Positions 10,894 to 23,255 of a stretch of 64,000 bases of DNA are shown in pieces. The position numbers were made by a program, and so were the translations under genes. Within the stretch, counting starts at the first letter, position 1. The number at the start of each line of letters is the position of its first letter. Origin of the DNA: Capitulum mitella. Its lineage: Eukaryota > Arthropoda > Thecostraca > Pollicipedomorpha > Pollicipedidae. A model generated the notes under the pieces. That model was not told where the DNA came from, searched no databases, and saw only the letters and a list, made by a program, of their open reading frames with translations. Location: contig CP099849.1 in the NCBI GenBank assembly GCA_030062745.1, positions 15,933,307 to 15,997,306 of the forward strand. Direction: 5' to 3'.

Positions 10894-11961
10894 CTGAGAC
10901 GGTGGGGTGACTGACGAAAGAACAGAACGACTGTGACTGGCGCTGGCACAACATCACAGCAGTACAGCCATCAACAGAACAGAACAGGCCGATTATGACA
11001 AAGGCCAGCGCCGCAGGACAGCAGTACAGCCATCAACAGGCCACAGATAGACTCAGCGCTTGAAGGGTGGTTTTCTCATCCCCATGAATGTAGATCTGTT
11101 CATCTCTTTCCGGTTTTGACAGCACGCTATCGTCCGGCGAATAAACAAGGATGCTGAGATGGGCAACAATTAACAATCACGTTGCAGGGTTTAATGTGCC
11201 ATCAGCCTAAAGGTATTAACATGACACTCCGTCATGGATAGTAACGAATGTGGGCAGTCGCAGCATTACATTGCTTCACTTCAGGTGAACTGCGTGCGGC
11301 ACAGAACCTGACGGATCGGAACCACGTGGCAGCGAGTTTCACTCACTGGGGGTGTTTCCCACACACTTATCATTGTTTGACGTGCACGACGCAACGACAA
11401 GGAAACATGACTGTTACGGTAACCATACCTCCAAGGCGATTGTGAAGCATGTTGCCGTCCCACAAACGACGCGTCCTGTGGCGATTTTCCCACCGGGACT
11501 TAGGCAGGCGGAAATACTTTCTAAAGCAACACGTAAACTATCGCCGGAAAAATCAGCTGTCGCCGTCGTATTTTTAACGGCCGATAAACGAATTTTTGCA
11601 TCATGATCAAACACGAGGAAAAGCAGCATTTCGCGTAATCTTGCGAACTTTTGCAGACGATTTTGGTTAGCTGGTGTCCTCAAATTTGGTGATTAGGAAC
11701 AGTGGGTACTCTGATGATTCAGAGCCGACCAGTCGAAATGGCAATGAAAAATGGAACCCCTGAAAAAATTCGGAAATTAATTCTATTTAGGACATATTAT
11801 GATCTAGTCATAATAATACTATGCTTATGAAAAAAAATCCGAGACTGTCATGTCGTTTCCGTGTTTTACATTTGGCATATATGTCCATATAATGCAGTAC
11901 TGGGGATTTCCGAATTCAGAGGCCGTGTTTTTCCAGACAAAACCGTATGCGTGATGTTTAA

Positions 11962-13265
11962 CCCGGCACCACCTGGCGGTGTCAAACAGGGCACACCCCT
12001 GGGCTTTTCTCCAATAGCTTCTGAACCATTAGAGTCAGCCCAACCAAATTTTCAGTACTTGTTCAGTACTTGTTCAACAACCAGTTCTACATATTTTGAC
12101 ATCAAAACCATTTCCATGCTAGGTTAGGTTATGGATATACGACGTCATAAATGAACCGATGAATGCATGTTTTCGCCTATTCAGGTGGTGGCGCGAACAT
12201 GCTTGTTTTTTTTATAACACTGACGAATATAATGCATGGATTATTTGCACTGACATGGGATACGGTCCCCAAAAGAATATACAACCGAAACACGTCAACA
12301 TTAGAGGCCATGCTAGGTCACATGCATGATGACAATTGGACAGACTTGCATTCCGAGTAAAAGAAGTGGTTGACGCTGACCTTTCTCATTATTCAAGCCA
12401 GACAAGGAAAGCTACATCCCCTCTTAGCAAGGCTCTCCCAATGCAAGATCTCCAAATGCAAGTTCTCCAAAAGCGAGGTCATGTCAAGTCACGTCACGTC
12501 ATATGTACGTGTCAAAAGGAAATGAAATACAACATTGGCTGTAAAAGATTGTTTAGTAGCAGAAGAGAGCAATTATTCATCTTAGAAAGTGGAAAATGAA
12601 ATTCTGTCGTGACTTGGCTTGACCTGGACCCGACAAAAAGCAGAAAAAACAGATTTCATCATCACGAGAAATCATTTAAGTTTTGCACTTGACCAAGTCA
12701 AAAATCTTAAAGATAAATTATCACTTTTTGTCAGGAAGAGAAACACAAACTTATCTGAACTGACCTAAACTGACCTTGACTGGATGAAAGACAAATAATG
12801 CAAAACTGATCAAAAGAACGCTTCACTTTCATCCTTGTTGTCACGTAGATCAAAACGGCTGCAAGTATCGATGTTTGGCATGAAAAGTAAGACCATTATT
12901 TCCCCTGACCTAGGCTGATTCTGACCTGGCACTTTTTTAACATTTTGGCATGACATTTGATGTGAGAGATTGTGACCTTTTGTTTGATTCTCAACTAAAG
13001 GCTCTAAGACCACTATCGCCGATGATATGAAGTACAAACCGGTGTCAGTTTTTCCGACGTCGTGTTATGCGTTTTACGTGTCCTGTGATATTATCAGTCA
13101 CGTGACCAGAGCTGACATAGTATTTTGTAAATCGCAAGAGTCAGGGCTATCGATTATTGGAGACCGGTTCAGAGACGACGGTTAGATCCTGAAGTAGCAA
13201 GGGGTGCCCTTTTTGACCCATCCTCAGGCGGTCGCGGGTGCAAAAACACGCCAGGCGGTGCCGGG
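11962..13265 (+). mobile_element. TTAA-flanked non-autonomous DNA transposon, copy A (piggyBac-like)
   Basis: The body is bounded by TTAA at 11958-11961 and TTAA at 13266-13269. The ends are inverted: CCCGGCACCACCTGGCG on the left and, read from the right end inward, CCCGGCACCGCCTGGCG. A second inverted motif lies inside each end (GTGTCAAACAGGGCAC on the left; GGGTCAAAAAGGGCAC read inward on the right). A diverged copy with the same two ends and interior lies inverted at 58873-60134. TTAA duplication plus a terminus starting CCC is the signature of piggyBac-type elements (established knowledge). No transposase frame is present, so this copy could only move with help from elsewhere. The interior has many TGACCT motifs. 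Confidence 0.8.
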
Positions 13266-14637
13266 TTAAGTCTTTGAAAAGTGGAACGGGGTCTAGACTC
13301 CACCAACGCACAAGATATTCAGCCACACCGTTATGTCTGCGTAGATATCTAACGTGCACTGCCCGCATCAGCGCACGAGGGAAATGACCTACACGGTTCT
13401 AGGCATCAGGAGCAAGTGGTCAGACCGGTCTGAGGGAGGTACCTCTGACATACCTCGGCTGGCCTTTCCTGGATGGGGCGCCACTAGCCGAGGCCAGTGC
13501 TGGCCCCACACTGGGAAAACTATGCGGGGGATGGCCGCTCCACGGTGTGCGAAAAATAGTCACGAGGTCTCCTGCCGTTTCTTGGAAAGAAGAGACACAA
13601 AGGCAGCGAAGAAACTCGGCCGCATCATGCAAACTCCATATCAGGGCAAGTAAATCGCGAACCACCCATCGACCAGACGTGCCGACCTTGAATAACCCTC
13701 CGACAGGCTGGCGAGAAATCGTTACACGTTCGGGGCCTGCCCAGTGCCTTCACTTCGACGTTGTGGCTGTTTATGACGTCACACCCCGGCGGCGGTTCTG
13801 TCGAGCTCATGAGTCAGGTGGTGGCTTCCGGCTGCGTCCGGCGTGCTGGCGGCGTGCTGCGGCCCGCCCGTTCACCCGCTCCCAGCCGCCACATCTCGGC
13901 CACGTCACGCCGCCGACCGGCACGCGCCATTCACGTGCACCAAGCAGGGCAGGGCCGGGCCGGGCCGGCCGGCGCCGGCCGCTACACAGCACGCCGCCCT
14001 GCACCAGGTGTGGGGCGGCCGCCCGAGGTCACGGGGTCGTCCGGCTCGCGCCAGTGGAAATAGCCGCCGGCGGCGCGCGCCGCTGACGTCACAACATTCT
14101 CGGGGCGGCAGACGCCATCGCCGCCGGCAGTCCCCCGGCGAGAGCAGAGCAGTGAGCGCCAACAGAGAGAGGAGAGGGGAAAACCGATCACCACCCTCGA
14201 ATTATGTAAGGCCCCCAACGTCGACTGAAGACAAGTAGATGGACGTGGTAAAGAGGGGTCCCGCCGTGTGCGCCGGCCACCAGATGACCGGGACAGACCG
14301 GGACCTGCGGCAGGCACGAGGCGTTTCGACTCCGCCCTGTCCTCTGCCGTGGGACTGTCGTCAAGGTGGTCCGGCTGTTGTGGCGCCGAGCGGTCGTCAA
14401 ACACCTGACGGCGTGTAAGACAGCGCCCAGGACACCGCCAGAGATCTCTGAGCCTGCAGTCTCGCCGTCCCCGGCACATTTCCGGTACCGGGTGTCCGGC
14501 GACAACCGCCAGATACAGACATCCGGCGGCAGCCAGGCGGGCGCGGGGGGGGGGGGCAGGACCGCACTGGCGTCGGCCAGTCTTCTACCAAAGAGTAACC
14601 GTTACCTGCCGTTCCACTTACAATGCTCCAGACCCCA

Positions 14638-14895
14638 AGGACGTCATCGACAGCTTAACGACGCCATCCAACGTCCATCTATTATCCGTCCCTTCTGGTC
14701 AGATCCCACGGCCCTGACCAGCCGACCTTGTCTGACGGCGCCTCGCTAAACACCTGACGAGAGCTGCTGTCCTCCCGTGCCCGTCCAGCCCTCGTCTCTC
14801 TGAGGCAGCGCTGGATGGCCGACCAGCTCAGCTCCCGGCCCCAGCTCAGCCGGCTGCTGATCGGCTGACTCGGCGGTCAGCCCAGAGCGCATCAG
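14638..14895. repeat. 258-bp direct duplication, left copy
   Basis: Nearly identical to 15763-16020, about 1.1 kb to the right in the same direction. Both begin AAGGACGTCATCGACAGC and end AGCCCAGAGCGCATCAG; only a few substitutions separate them, so the duplication is recent. Confidence 0.92.
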
Positions 14896-15313
14896 ATCGC
14901 GGACCAGAGCTGAGGACTCGGATTCAGATGATTCCAATGTTCGGAATGCTGTCCCCATTGCAATGAGCCGGACAGTCGGGTTTTGAAGAGAATGCACGAA
15001 CGTTCAGGGCAGGAGGCAAGTCAGGTCCAATCTAGATACAGACTTGGGCCTCCTATACAGGGGTGTCAATTGCATTCTTTTACGGAAGGCATGGCCATGT
15101 GGATCTTTGCCCCCCCAAAAAGTGATTTTGTTCCCTCTCCCGCTATTTTCTGCCAGTTTTAACAAGGGAAATAAAGTTTGTTGTTTGATTAATGACGCAA
15201 AATTGCTGGCGGTCAAAATAAGTGGGCCAAATCCAGTGAGAAACTCACATTTGCGGGAGGTTGGGTTATCCATCCTTCGGCTGCCCCCCAATCGCTTACA
15301 AAAAAGCGACGCC

Positions 15314-15540
15314 CCTGCTCCTGCACCTACGGTTTGGGATCAGATCAGAATGCATGATCTGCTATTTGTGTGACGCAATTCTGCGACGTCAAAAACAAAT
15401 GTGAGGGAAAACCGACAATCCGAAGGGCTGCTCCTGTATCTCAGGCCTGGGGTCGGTTCAGAATGAATGGTCTGCTATTTGTGTGACGCAGTTCTGCGAC
15501 GTCAGAAAATGCGAGGGAAACCGACAATCCGAGGGGCATC
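15314..15540. repeat. 113-bp tandem duplication
   Basis: Two diverged units; GCTATTTGTGTGACGCA recurs at 15361 and 15474, and both continue into TTCTGCGACGTC and ACCGACAATCCGA. Confidence 0.88.
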
Positions 15541-15762
15541 CGCTCCATGCTCTCCGTGGGTTTTGGCAGACTCTCAGGCGCATTGCGAGATCTCGTCATC
15601 AGCATGCTTCAAACACCATCTCGAGGGATTTTGCTCTGCGGTACAGAAACGAAGTCAAGGAGCGGAGAAGACCTTCACTCTGTTCATGCCTCGGCAGAAG
15701 GCGGTCTGTACAATGGCCGGCGGGCGATTAACAGATGGGAAAACGCGAACCAGTTTCGGACA

Positions 15763-16020
15763 AGGACGTCATCGACAGCGTAACGACGCCATCCACCGTC
15801 CATCTATTATCCGTCCCTTCTGGTCAGATCCCACGGCCCTGACCAGCCGACCTTGTCTGACGGTGTTTCGCTAAACACCTGACGAGAGCTGCTGTCCTCC
15901 CGTGCCCGTCCGGCCCTCGTCTCTCTGAGGCAGCGCTGGATGGCCGACCAGCTCAGCTCCCGGCCCCAGCTCAGCCGGCTGCTGGTTGGCTGACTCGGTG
16001 GTCAGCCCAGAGCGCATCAG
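15763..16020. repeat. 258-bp direct duplication, right copy
   Basis: Partner of 14638-14895. Unique sequence differs on both sides of each copy, and no terminal repeats are seen, so a segmental duplication is more likely than a transposon. Confidence 0.92.
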
Positions 16021-18464
16021 GTCACTGACACAACTCGCAGAGGAGGACCATTGATCACCGTCGTGCGGTTTCACGAAAGACAACAGCTCGGACTCGGGAT
16101 CAGGTACTGCGGTGCACTTTGTCGATCACGATGGCGGGAGAGATTTAGCACCGAGCCGTGCCGGCCCGTCTTAGGCCCCGGCTGGTGACAGTCGCGCAAC
16201 AGTCCAGCATCGCGGCGGCAATAGGCACTGAGCGAGACCCACAGCATCTTAAGACAGGCTACGCAGGGACTTTGAGCGGCAGCTCCCGCGTCCCGACCGG
16301 AGCAGACATTGGCCACCGTCTGGCGTCCGTCAGCAACGTCAGAACCTCTGAAAAGATGGGGGGACTTGATTTTTACCCGTTCCTTCTCATGCACCGCCAC
16401 ATAGGGTTAATATTAAATGTTGCTCAAAGTTGGGGGATAGGGGCACCTACTCCCCCCTCCCGGCTCCTACGCCCCTGGACGCCCGCCATAGACCCGCCGG
16501 CCTAGCCTATAAGCTCCGAACACGAACCACATGACCGCAAGCCATCGTTCCAGCTTTCACTGCCCGTCTGTGATTGGGCATCTGCCCATCAACCTTCCCT
16601 GGCAAGAACGCTGAAAAATAGCATAACCCGCCGAACGGCACTTGCCCAGATATCGTGACGGCCGACTGAAAAGAAAACGGATAGAAGGAAGACGGATCCC
16701 TTCACAGACCGCGGCCGTACGAAAGTGCCGACAGAACGCCGTGGTCGACCGGCGAAGACGACATCGCACAGCGGAGCATCACTCAGAAACAGAGCTCCGC
16801 TGGCCTTGTCGGCGCCTCTTCCCACCGCTCGCACTGACCACGTTCCTGCACGGCATGACGTCGCAGTGCACTGTCGCGCCTGTACCTCCAATTGAATCGC
16901 GGTCTAATCGGCCGTCACCGACAATCCCCGGCGCAGCGAAACGGCGGCCGATGACGTCAGCCGCAGGGGCGGAGCAACAGCGGACACCGGCTCGATACCG
17001 CCGCCGGCCGGGTCGTCCAAGTCAAGGTCATCAGCCGTCCAAGGTCGTGAAGACGACCGTTGGCAGCCGGGCTTCGTCCGTGGCTGGCGGCGCCGCCGTT
17101 GGCACAGACGTCTTGTTTCCATGGCCTGTCACGGCCATTAGCAGGCTCTCACCCTCCGAAGTTCAGGTCCGCGGAGATGCCGGACAGGTTTTCTTGTGAT
17201 TTGGACGAGCGACAGCTTCAGACTAGATATTTACTTCCCGATTCAATGTCGGGCACGCAAGCATTTCCGGGGGCGGCCGTGACAGCGGCTCCTGCAGAAA
17301 ACAGGTGTCTTCTTGTTTTGTCTTGGTAATGTTCACTGAAACGTTCTGGAGGTGCGGAGGCAAAGGCCATTGTGATGTTTTTTTTTCAAGAATTACTGTA
17401 AAACCGACGTTAACTTTCCGAGTTTCTGCGTAGGTAGCTGCCCAACACCCCCACTCGCGTTCCGCCGTCCACGCTATTGTTGCCAGACGAGGGGGGGGGG
17501 GGGGCAGCGGCAGGCGTGAGCCGAGAGGAGGAGCGGGGGCGCCCCCGGTCGGCTCCGAACTGCAGCAGCTCTATTGATTGAGCGCGGCGGTGTGTCGAGG
17601 CGACTGGAATGGCGGCCAGGGTGGCCGGACGGCGTCGCCGCGACACAGCCGGCACGGCCTGTGCAGGTGACGTCGGGGCCGACGGCGGCCTGGTCTGCGC
17701 GGCGCTCCGACACTCGCCGCACGCTCCCACACAGGCCACGCACTGTGGTGGAGTTTATTACCAGCACCGGCCGGCTTCCGGCTGGAAAGCCGGCGAGAAA
17801 GCTCCGAGAGACACCGCACCATTGAGATCCGATACATTCTGACCGTAACGGCGCGGCGCCCGCTCAGGCTCGTCAGGAGGCCTGCCGGCCAACGTGAAAC
17901 GCACCCTCAGTCCACGGAGCACCTGCCGCCAGTGGAGCTACCCTCCACGAACCCTCGCAGTTTCGGTATCACATGCAGCATGCAGTCACTCGCACGGACA
18001 AACGCATGCCCCCCCCCCGTGGCATGCAGACGAAACGCCGTCACGGTTAGCGCGTGGACCCCGTTAGGACCCTGTGGACGAAACACGGTCAAGCGAAATG
18101 ACACCACACATCGCCATAACAAGCGTACAGAGATCTTTCAAGCCAGGTCACGTACGCAAGAGGATGGTCATCACAAACCGAGCATGCACTGGATGGAGAC
18201 AGGACGCAGCAGTCGCCACCCTGGGGCGGCCCCCAGGTGAGCTGATCACGGCACCGGCACCGACCGTGTCCACAGTGGACTGCCAGTCGACGACTGACGG
18301 CTGCCAGCCGAACACACCGTCCGCAGCACCCACAGCTCTGTTAGTCCCGCGCTGTGCTCAGCGCTGCCTCCGTCACCGACTCCTCTCAAGCCTGGTGGCA
18401 GCACATTCCGCGGCGTCTTCAGTTCAGAAACGCTACCCGGCACCGCACGGCCGGCTGCCGCGCA

Positions 18465-18600
18465 ACGTGTTCTGCCCGCTCCGCCGGTGTTCTGCCCGCT
18501 CTGCCGGTGTTCTGCCCGCTCCGCTGGTGTTCTGCCTACTCCGCTGCTGTATTTGCCCGCTCCGCAGTGTCTGTCCACTCCGCTGCTGTCTACCCACTCG
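18465..18600. repeat. 20-bp minisatellite, decaying to the right
   Basis: The unit GTTCTGCCCGCTCCGCCGGT repeats in exact 20-bp steps from about 18468 and decays into related CCGCTGCTGT-type units by about 18600, just 70 bp beyond the end of SLC4 exon 3. Confidence 0.88.
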
Positions 18601-18670
18601 GCTGTGTCTGGCCGCTCCGCTGCTGTGGCTGCCCGCAACACGCCGCAGTCTACCGCTCGTCTCCAGTAAC

Positions 18671-18855
18671 CTGTCCGTCGCTGGTCACAGGCGGCGCGTC
18701 CTGAACACCGTCCTTCTGTTGGCCATCGCCTGCGTCCTCCTCCTGCGCCGGTTCGGAGCCAGCGTCGCCTCCGTTCGGCTGACCTGCCTCTGCGGCTGCG
18801 GCGGCTGCGGCGCCCGCGGCCGCTCCGTCAGCTGCGGCTGGGTGGAGCTCGCCTT
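18671..18855 (-). CDS. SLC4 anion exchanger, coding exon 3 (Ala/Asp-rich linker)
   Basis: Two bases plus 61 codons (residues about 74-135). The translation is low complexity: an Ala-rich run, then AEAGQPNGGDAGSEPAQEED, then VQDAPPVTSDGQ. It occupies the position of the variable linker between the His/Arg-rich segment and QRVQFILG in Na+-coupled SLC4 proteins. The donor CAG-GTTACT (GT at 18670-18669) is phase 0 and supplies the Gln before RVQFILG. The acceptor is uncertain: GGCTCAG ending at 18856 is used, but two upstream AGs in CGACCAGCCGCAG also keep phase and would add a few residues. An in-frame stop just upstream limits the exon. The assignment rests on phase, position and GC content rather than sequence identity. 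Confidence 0.72.
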
Positions 18856-21800
18856 CTGAGCCGGCGGTGGCTGCGGCTGGTCGTACGGACATCAGTCAAC
18901 CGCTGTCACGCGCAAGAAGCGCCGACGCATCCGTTTCATGCGACGTTACAGATCAACTCGCTGCGACACACGAGAGTCGCGCTAAAGCCGAGCTTTGTCC
19001 AGTCTCAGCGGCGCTGCACGGGCTCATAGAGGTCCCGGCGTCAACAGCAGCAGGAAGGGTGGGACATGGTCAAGGGTGCGCGGGCTGTTCAAGGCACAGA
19101 CATAATTCTGTGGCGAAGGTCTGGATATTGGACAACTCTGCCTAATGTAGGACATGCCTGAACCATCTCCCGTTTCTTCTCGGCGGATCTGCGAGTGATA
19201 CAGCTCGTCCGGTCTTAAAAACATTCCCAGTCAAGGACCTAAGGACGGCGTGACAGGAGCCACAACAAAAGCCTCAAATCATCACCAAAATCGGTACTCG
19301 GTACTGAACCAAGTATTTCATTTAAAAAGTCGCTCGTCTTCAGACCTGCCGTAAGATCGTTATGTTAAGTCAAACCGAGGCCCTCGTGACCTGGTATGTC
19401 TGTCTGAGGCACGCAGGTCGTGGTCTGGGGTGGCTGCTTTGAGCAGACAGACCGCCCGTAAGCCGTCAGCCCATTAATAACACATACAAGATATATTCTG
19501 CAAGTCGGAGCAGCTCCACGGCCGATTCAGCAAAACCGCTAGCCGTTGCGTGCATAGATATGGATTTAAAATGCACTATGAAAGAAAACGTCCGGCAAAA
19601 TCTTCCACACGTTTTACTGCATAATGCAGACGTGCACAATGCATCAGTTGAGATCTGATTCCTAGTGGCACATGCGGCTGATAAAGCTACACGGGACATT
19701 ATAGAGTAAAACTGTCACTGCAGTGAAGAAAAAGGCGGCACGGTTGAATTTACGGCCCTGCAATGATCATAAATCACCCGAAAGGCCCGGCAGTTCCGCG
19801 CAGGATATCGCGACAACCTCGGGTTATCACTCCGCCAGGCAACGTCTAGACTGCAATGTCGACCATCTCTGCAGCCCGCACGCGCGCAGGTTAAGCAGCC
19901 GTCAGCGAACACTGCAGGCCAGGAGCGGGACGGACGGGGCTGACGGCGACTGTTAGCCGACACTGGACGGGGTGGGGCGGCCGTCTGCACTGGCCGTCAG
20001 CGCTGGCCGTCTGCTCTGTGTGACAGCGTTAGCGGACACCGGCGGCGGAGCGGACGGCACGTTAGCGGACACCCGGACGGCACGTTAGCGGACACTGTGG
20101 CCGGCGAGCGCGCGCCGGAACTGGGCGCGGGTGACGTTAGTGGCACCACTCGGCGCTTACGAGGCCCGGGGAAGGCAGAGTCCACGATCAGACTGGCGCG
20201 CCGGCCCCGTTCGTAAATGGGATCACCTGCAACACCGACAGCGGACAGTGGGCGGCTGGCCGTAGCCTGAGAGGCCAGAGCCTGGGGGCACGACGACCGC
20301 GCGACACGGGCCCAGCGGCCGGCGACCGGCGACCGGCGACCGCCGCCCAACCAGCTGAGCAAATACCACCACTGAATTCACTGCCCGAGGAACTACCACT
20401 ACTGGTTCGCCACCAGGAAGACCTAACGGAAACATGGCGGTGGGAGGATTCACGGGGTGGCGTTGAAGAATCAGGCAAAACTGCATATGCACCGTTCCAT
20501 GTTCTAAACTTTATTGGTGTCCATTTCGTCATTTACCTTCCAACGACTGAGCCCCTTCTAGCAAGGTTGCCTACGCACGTCCTTGGACAGAACTGGTACA
20601 TGTCGTGTGATGTCCTGTCGCGTTGCGGACGACGGTGAAGAGGAAAGACTGTAAAGATGAGATTGAATGCTACCTCCACAATGTGTTGTAACTGTGGGGT
20701 GGGCAGGAGGCAACATATTGAATGTTGCTTTCATGATGCACGGACTGGGTCCAGAAATGGGCATGTCACTGAGTCTATCTAGTTTTGCCTTCAACGATAA
20801 ACGGTGACGATGTTTACATGACACAAAACAGTTTGAAAACAATAAAAATGGTGCATTGCCTTGACGGGACTGCAAAAACCGCCCGTCGGTGCCAACGACA
20901 GCCATCACCTAAAAAAAGACTGGAGGACACCGTTCTATACTTTCCGAAGTTTTCTAACCACCTTCATGAAATCAGTCCAAACTTAGATATGTATCGCTGA
21001 TAACTTACAATGACCAATTTCCCATGGTGCGTACTGGTCGGCCACTAGCCAATCCAGACAAGTACAAAAGCCGTGTACACTGCAACATCATAACCTCTTC
21101 AAACCCGGTATCAAAAATGGACATTTTGTGACTGATTTACCTGACGTTGATTCATTAGGGCTAGCAGCACAAGTACAAATGTTGCCGTGGACGCCACGTG
21201 CGGTGAAGGCAACTTTCAAAGGAAAAAATCAAGGCAAAAAAGCCTCCGAAGTAAAAAGACAAATAATGAATCAATAAGAATGAAAACAACTGAAAACTGA
21301 AAATGGCAATACTTGATATCAGAAGTCGTCAATATTGTCTGCAAAAATAGTAACCAAGGGCATTTTGCATACAACATGCGCAAAACAAATTCAAATTACA
21401 CAAACCACGGCACGTTTTCGCTATCAAAGAAGCTCTCTGATGCCTCTTCATGCTTCGAGTTTTATTGAGACTGAAGGCCGAATTCGACTTTTTTTATCAA
21501 TGCTCTTTGAGCTCGATGGCAATGATGTGAGGTGACCTGTAAATATGACCTTAAATTCCTTGACTATTTCATTTCAAACGGCATTCGGCTCCGCACAGCA
21601 AAAGAGTAGGAGCTTCCGACTCTGAACGCAAGATTTTTACCAGCTGAAAGCTTTGCATGTTTTCTCCCACGTACAAGTGAAGGAAATCATAGGCTGACAG
21701 GTCATTAAGTGGTCAGATTGTCGGATTGCTCGTCATACGTGGTTTGTTTGTGTCCAGTTGCCCGCAAATGAAAAACAAAGCTCTCAAGGCACTGCATTTA

Positions 21801-23126
21801 CCGACGACAGCTCGGCTGCCAAGGGAAATAATCCACTTCATGCAAGCATAAGAAAGCTCCTTTGGAACCAACCAAAAACTGGTATGTTCACATACGCTGA
21901 CTGCATCTACGTAAGGTTAGGGTCATCATCCCTTCCAGCTTGAGCAGACAAGAGAAAATAATTTACTGGATAATTGGTACTGCGTGGATACCAATGCAGA
22001 GCTGGGAACGTTAACTGCTGATGGTATGTTTAGGACCAAATTATCGAATGACTGATGGCCAATGACCGAAGTAAAGATATGTGACGCTGAACGCAACAAC
22101 GATTAGTGATATCACTTTCCTAAACAGGACAGGCAAACCTACACCGACAACGGATGAGCTGGAGCTGTGTGCATGAATGAGGGTGAAGCGCTTCAGATAA
22201 CATGCTAGCAATAATAAACGAAGAAGATCAAAGAACCTTTCGTATTCCACTTCTGGGAATCATCACTAGTGTCGCGAGTTGATATGCGACACGGGCCAGA
22301 TACCCTGACTAACTGGGCGCAGAATCATAAACGGCGGAATGTTATATACCACTAAAAAAAAACACACAATCCAAGTACCCAGCTTGTTCGTAGTTCGACG
22401 TCGCTCTTGACATTATTTCAAAAGTCCTTGATGATGGATTACGCACAAGTCTCTCGTTCCAGGCTCCCAGGACTATACTTTAATTTGTCCCTCCTACCAG
22501 CCGTAACCGACGAACATCCCTCAAAGAAGATTGTGACCAAACATTATTTGGGAAGTCCTTGACGCTGAAGTACACACAAGTCTGTCGCTCCGGGTTCCCC
22601 GAACTGCTTTAATTTGGCTCTTTCACGAGCCGTAACCACTGTTCATCCCACGAAGAGGACTGCGTCCAGACATCTCATTATGAAGGTTCCGAACCACAAA
22701 GGTTCGGAGGTTCAAGAAGACTACGTGCTGGAAGCATAAACTAGCTTGCAGTGATCTGCTAAATGATCACAGTGCTTCAAATCATATTTCCATAACTTGG
22801 ATAAAAAGGCCTCGTCGACGGCATGTGCACTAGGACTTTAGCAGGTGTACCCATCTGAGGCCGAGATGACTGTAGACAGGGTTTATTAGCAAATCGAGGG
22901 CAGTTTCACTTTGCTTTAAATAGGTATTAACCTGCAACTAACATAACTCTTCTCGAGACGACTGCTCAAATAACGCAGGAACAACACACCATTCGTGTTA
23001 TTCGGCATAAGTGAGTCGGGAACGACACTCCTCGAAACTATCACCAGTCGCGTGCTACACTCCAGACGTGCCCCGGGACACTGTGCTGCCGGCCTTTAAC
23101 AAATGGCAGCAACGTCGCCTACTTAC
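18856..23126 (-). other. SLC4 intron 2 (4.3 kb)
   Basis: Donor GTAAGT at 23126. It contains a GC island near 19.9-20.4 kb with short repeats of GTTAGCGGACAC, and a 131-bp tandem pair at 22411-22672. The rest is AT-rich without recognisable genes. Confidence 0.75.
22411..22672. repeat. 131-bp tandem duplication
   Basis: Two diverged units beginning CATTATTT at 22411 and 22542; both contain AGTCCTTGA, CACAAGTCT and AGCCGTAACC in the same order. Confidence 0.85.
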
Positions 23127-23255
23127 TCGGGCGATCATCGTCGTCGCCATCGCGGTGGTGGTGACGATGGTGACGGCGGCGGGAGCGATGGTGAGGCCGG
23201 TGGTGACCCGATGGTGGCGGGTGCACGCTCACAAACAGAGAGTGTGCCCGGTGGC
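23127..23255 (-). CDS. SLC4 anion exchanger, coding exon 2 (His/Arg-rich segment)
   Basis: Two bases, 42 codons, one base (residues about 31-73). The translation begins HRAHSLFVSVHPPPSG and continues into a His/Arg cluster, RSRRRHHRHHHHRDGDDDDR. With exon 1 it rebuilds DKDFEG-HRAHSLFVSVH, matching the conserved 'xxFEGHR(A/T)xxVxVxxP' start of Na+-coupled SLC4 proteins, which is also followed by a His/Arg-rich stretch. The acceptor gtctgttgcag ends at 23256; the donor is an ideal GTAAGT at 23126. The phase agrees with exon 1 (G/GC) and exon 3. The exon is too short to stand out as an open frame and was found from its splice sites and family pattern. Confidence 0.9.

Larger units (their letters stand above)
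10894..18670 (-). other. SLC4 intron 3 (7.8 kb)
   Basis: Longest intron of the visible gene. It holds a 1.3-kb TTAA-flanked element (11962-13265), a 258-bp direct duplication (14638 and 15763), a 113-bp tandem pair (15314-15540), a 20-bp repeat (about 18465-18600), GC islands near 13.8-14.6, 16.6-17.2 and 17.5-17.9 kb, and poly(G)/poly(C) runs at 14545-14556, 17491-17504 and 18009-18018. No additional gene is supported. Confidence 0.8.
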
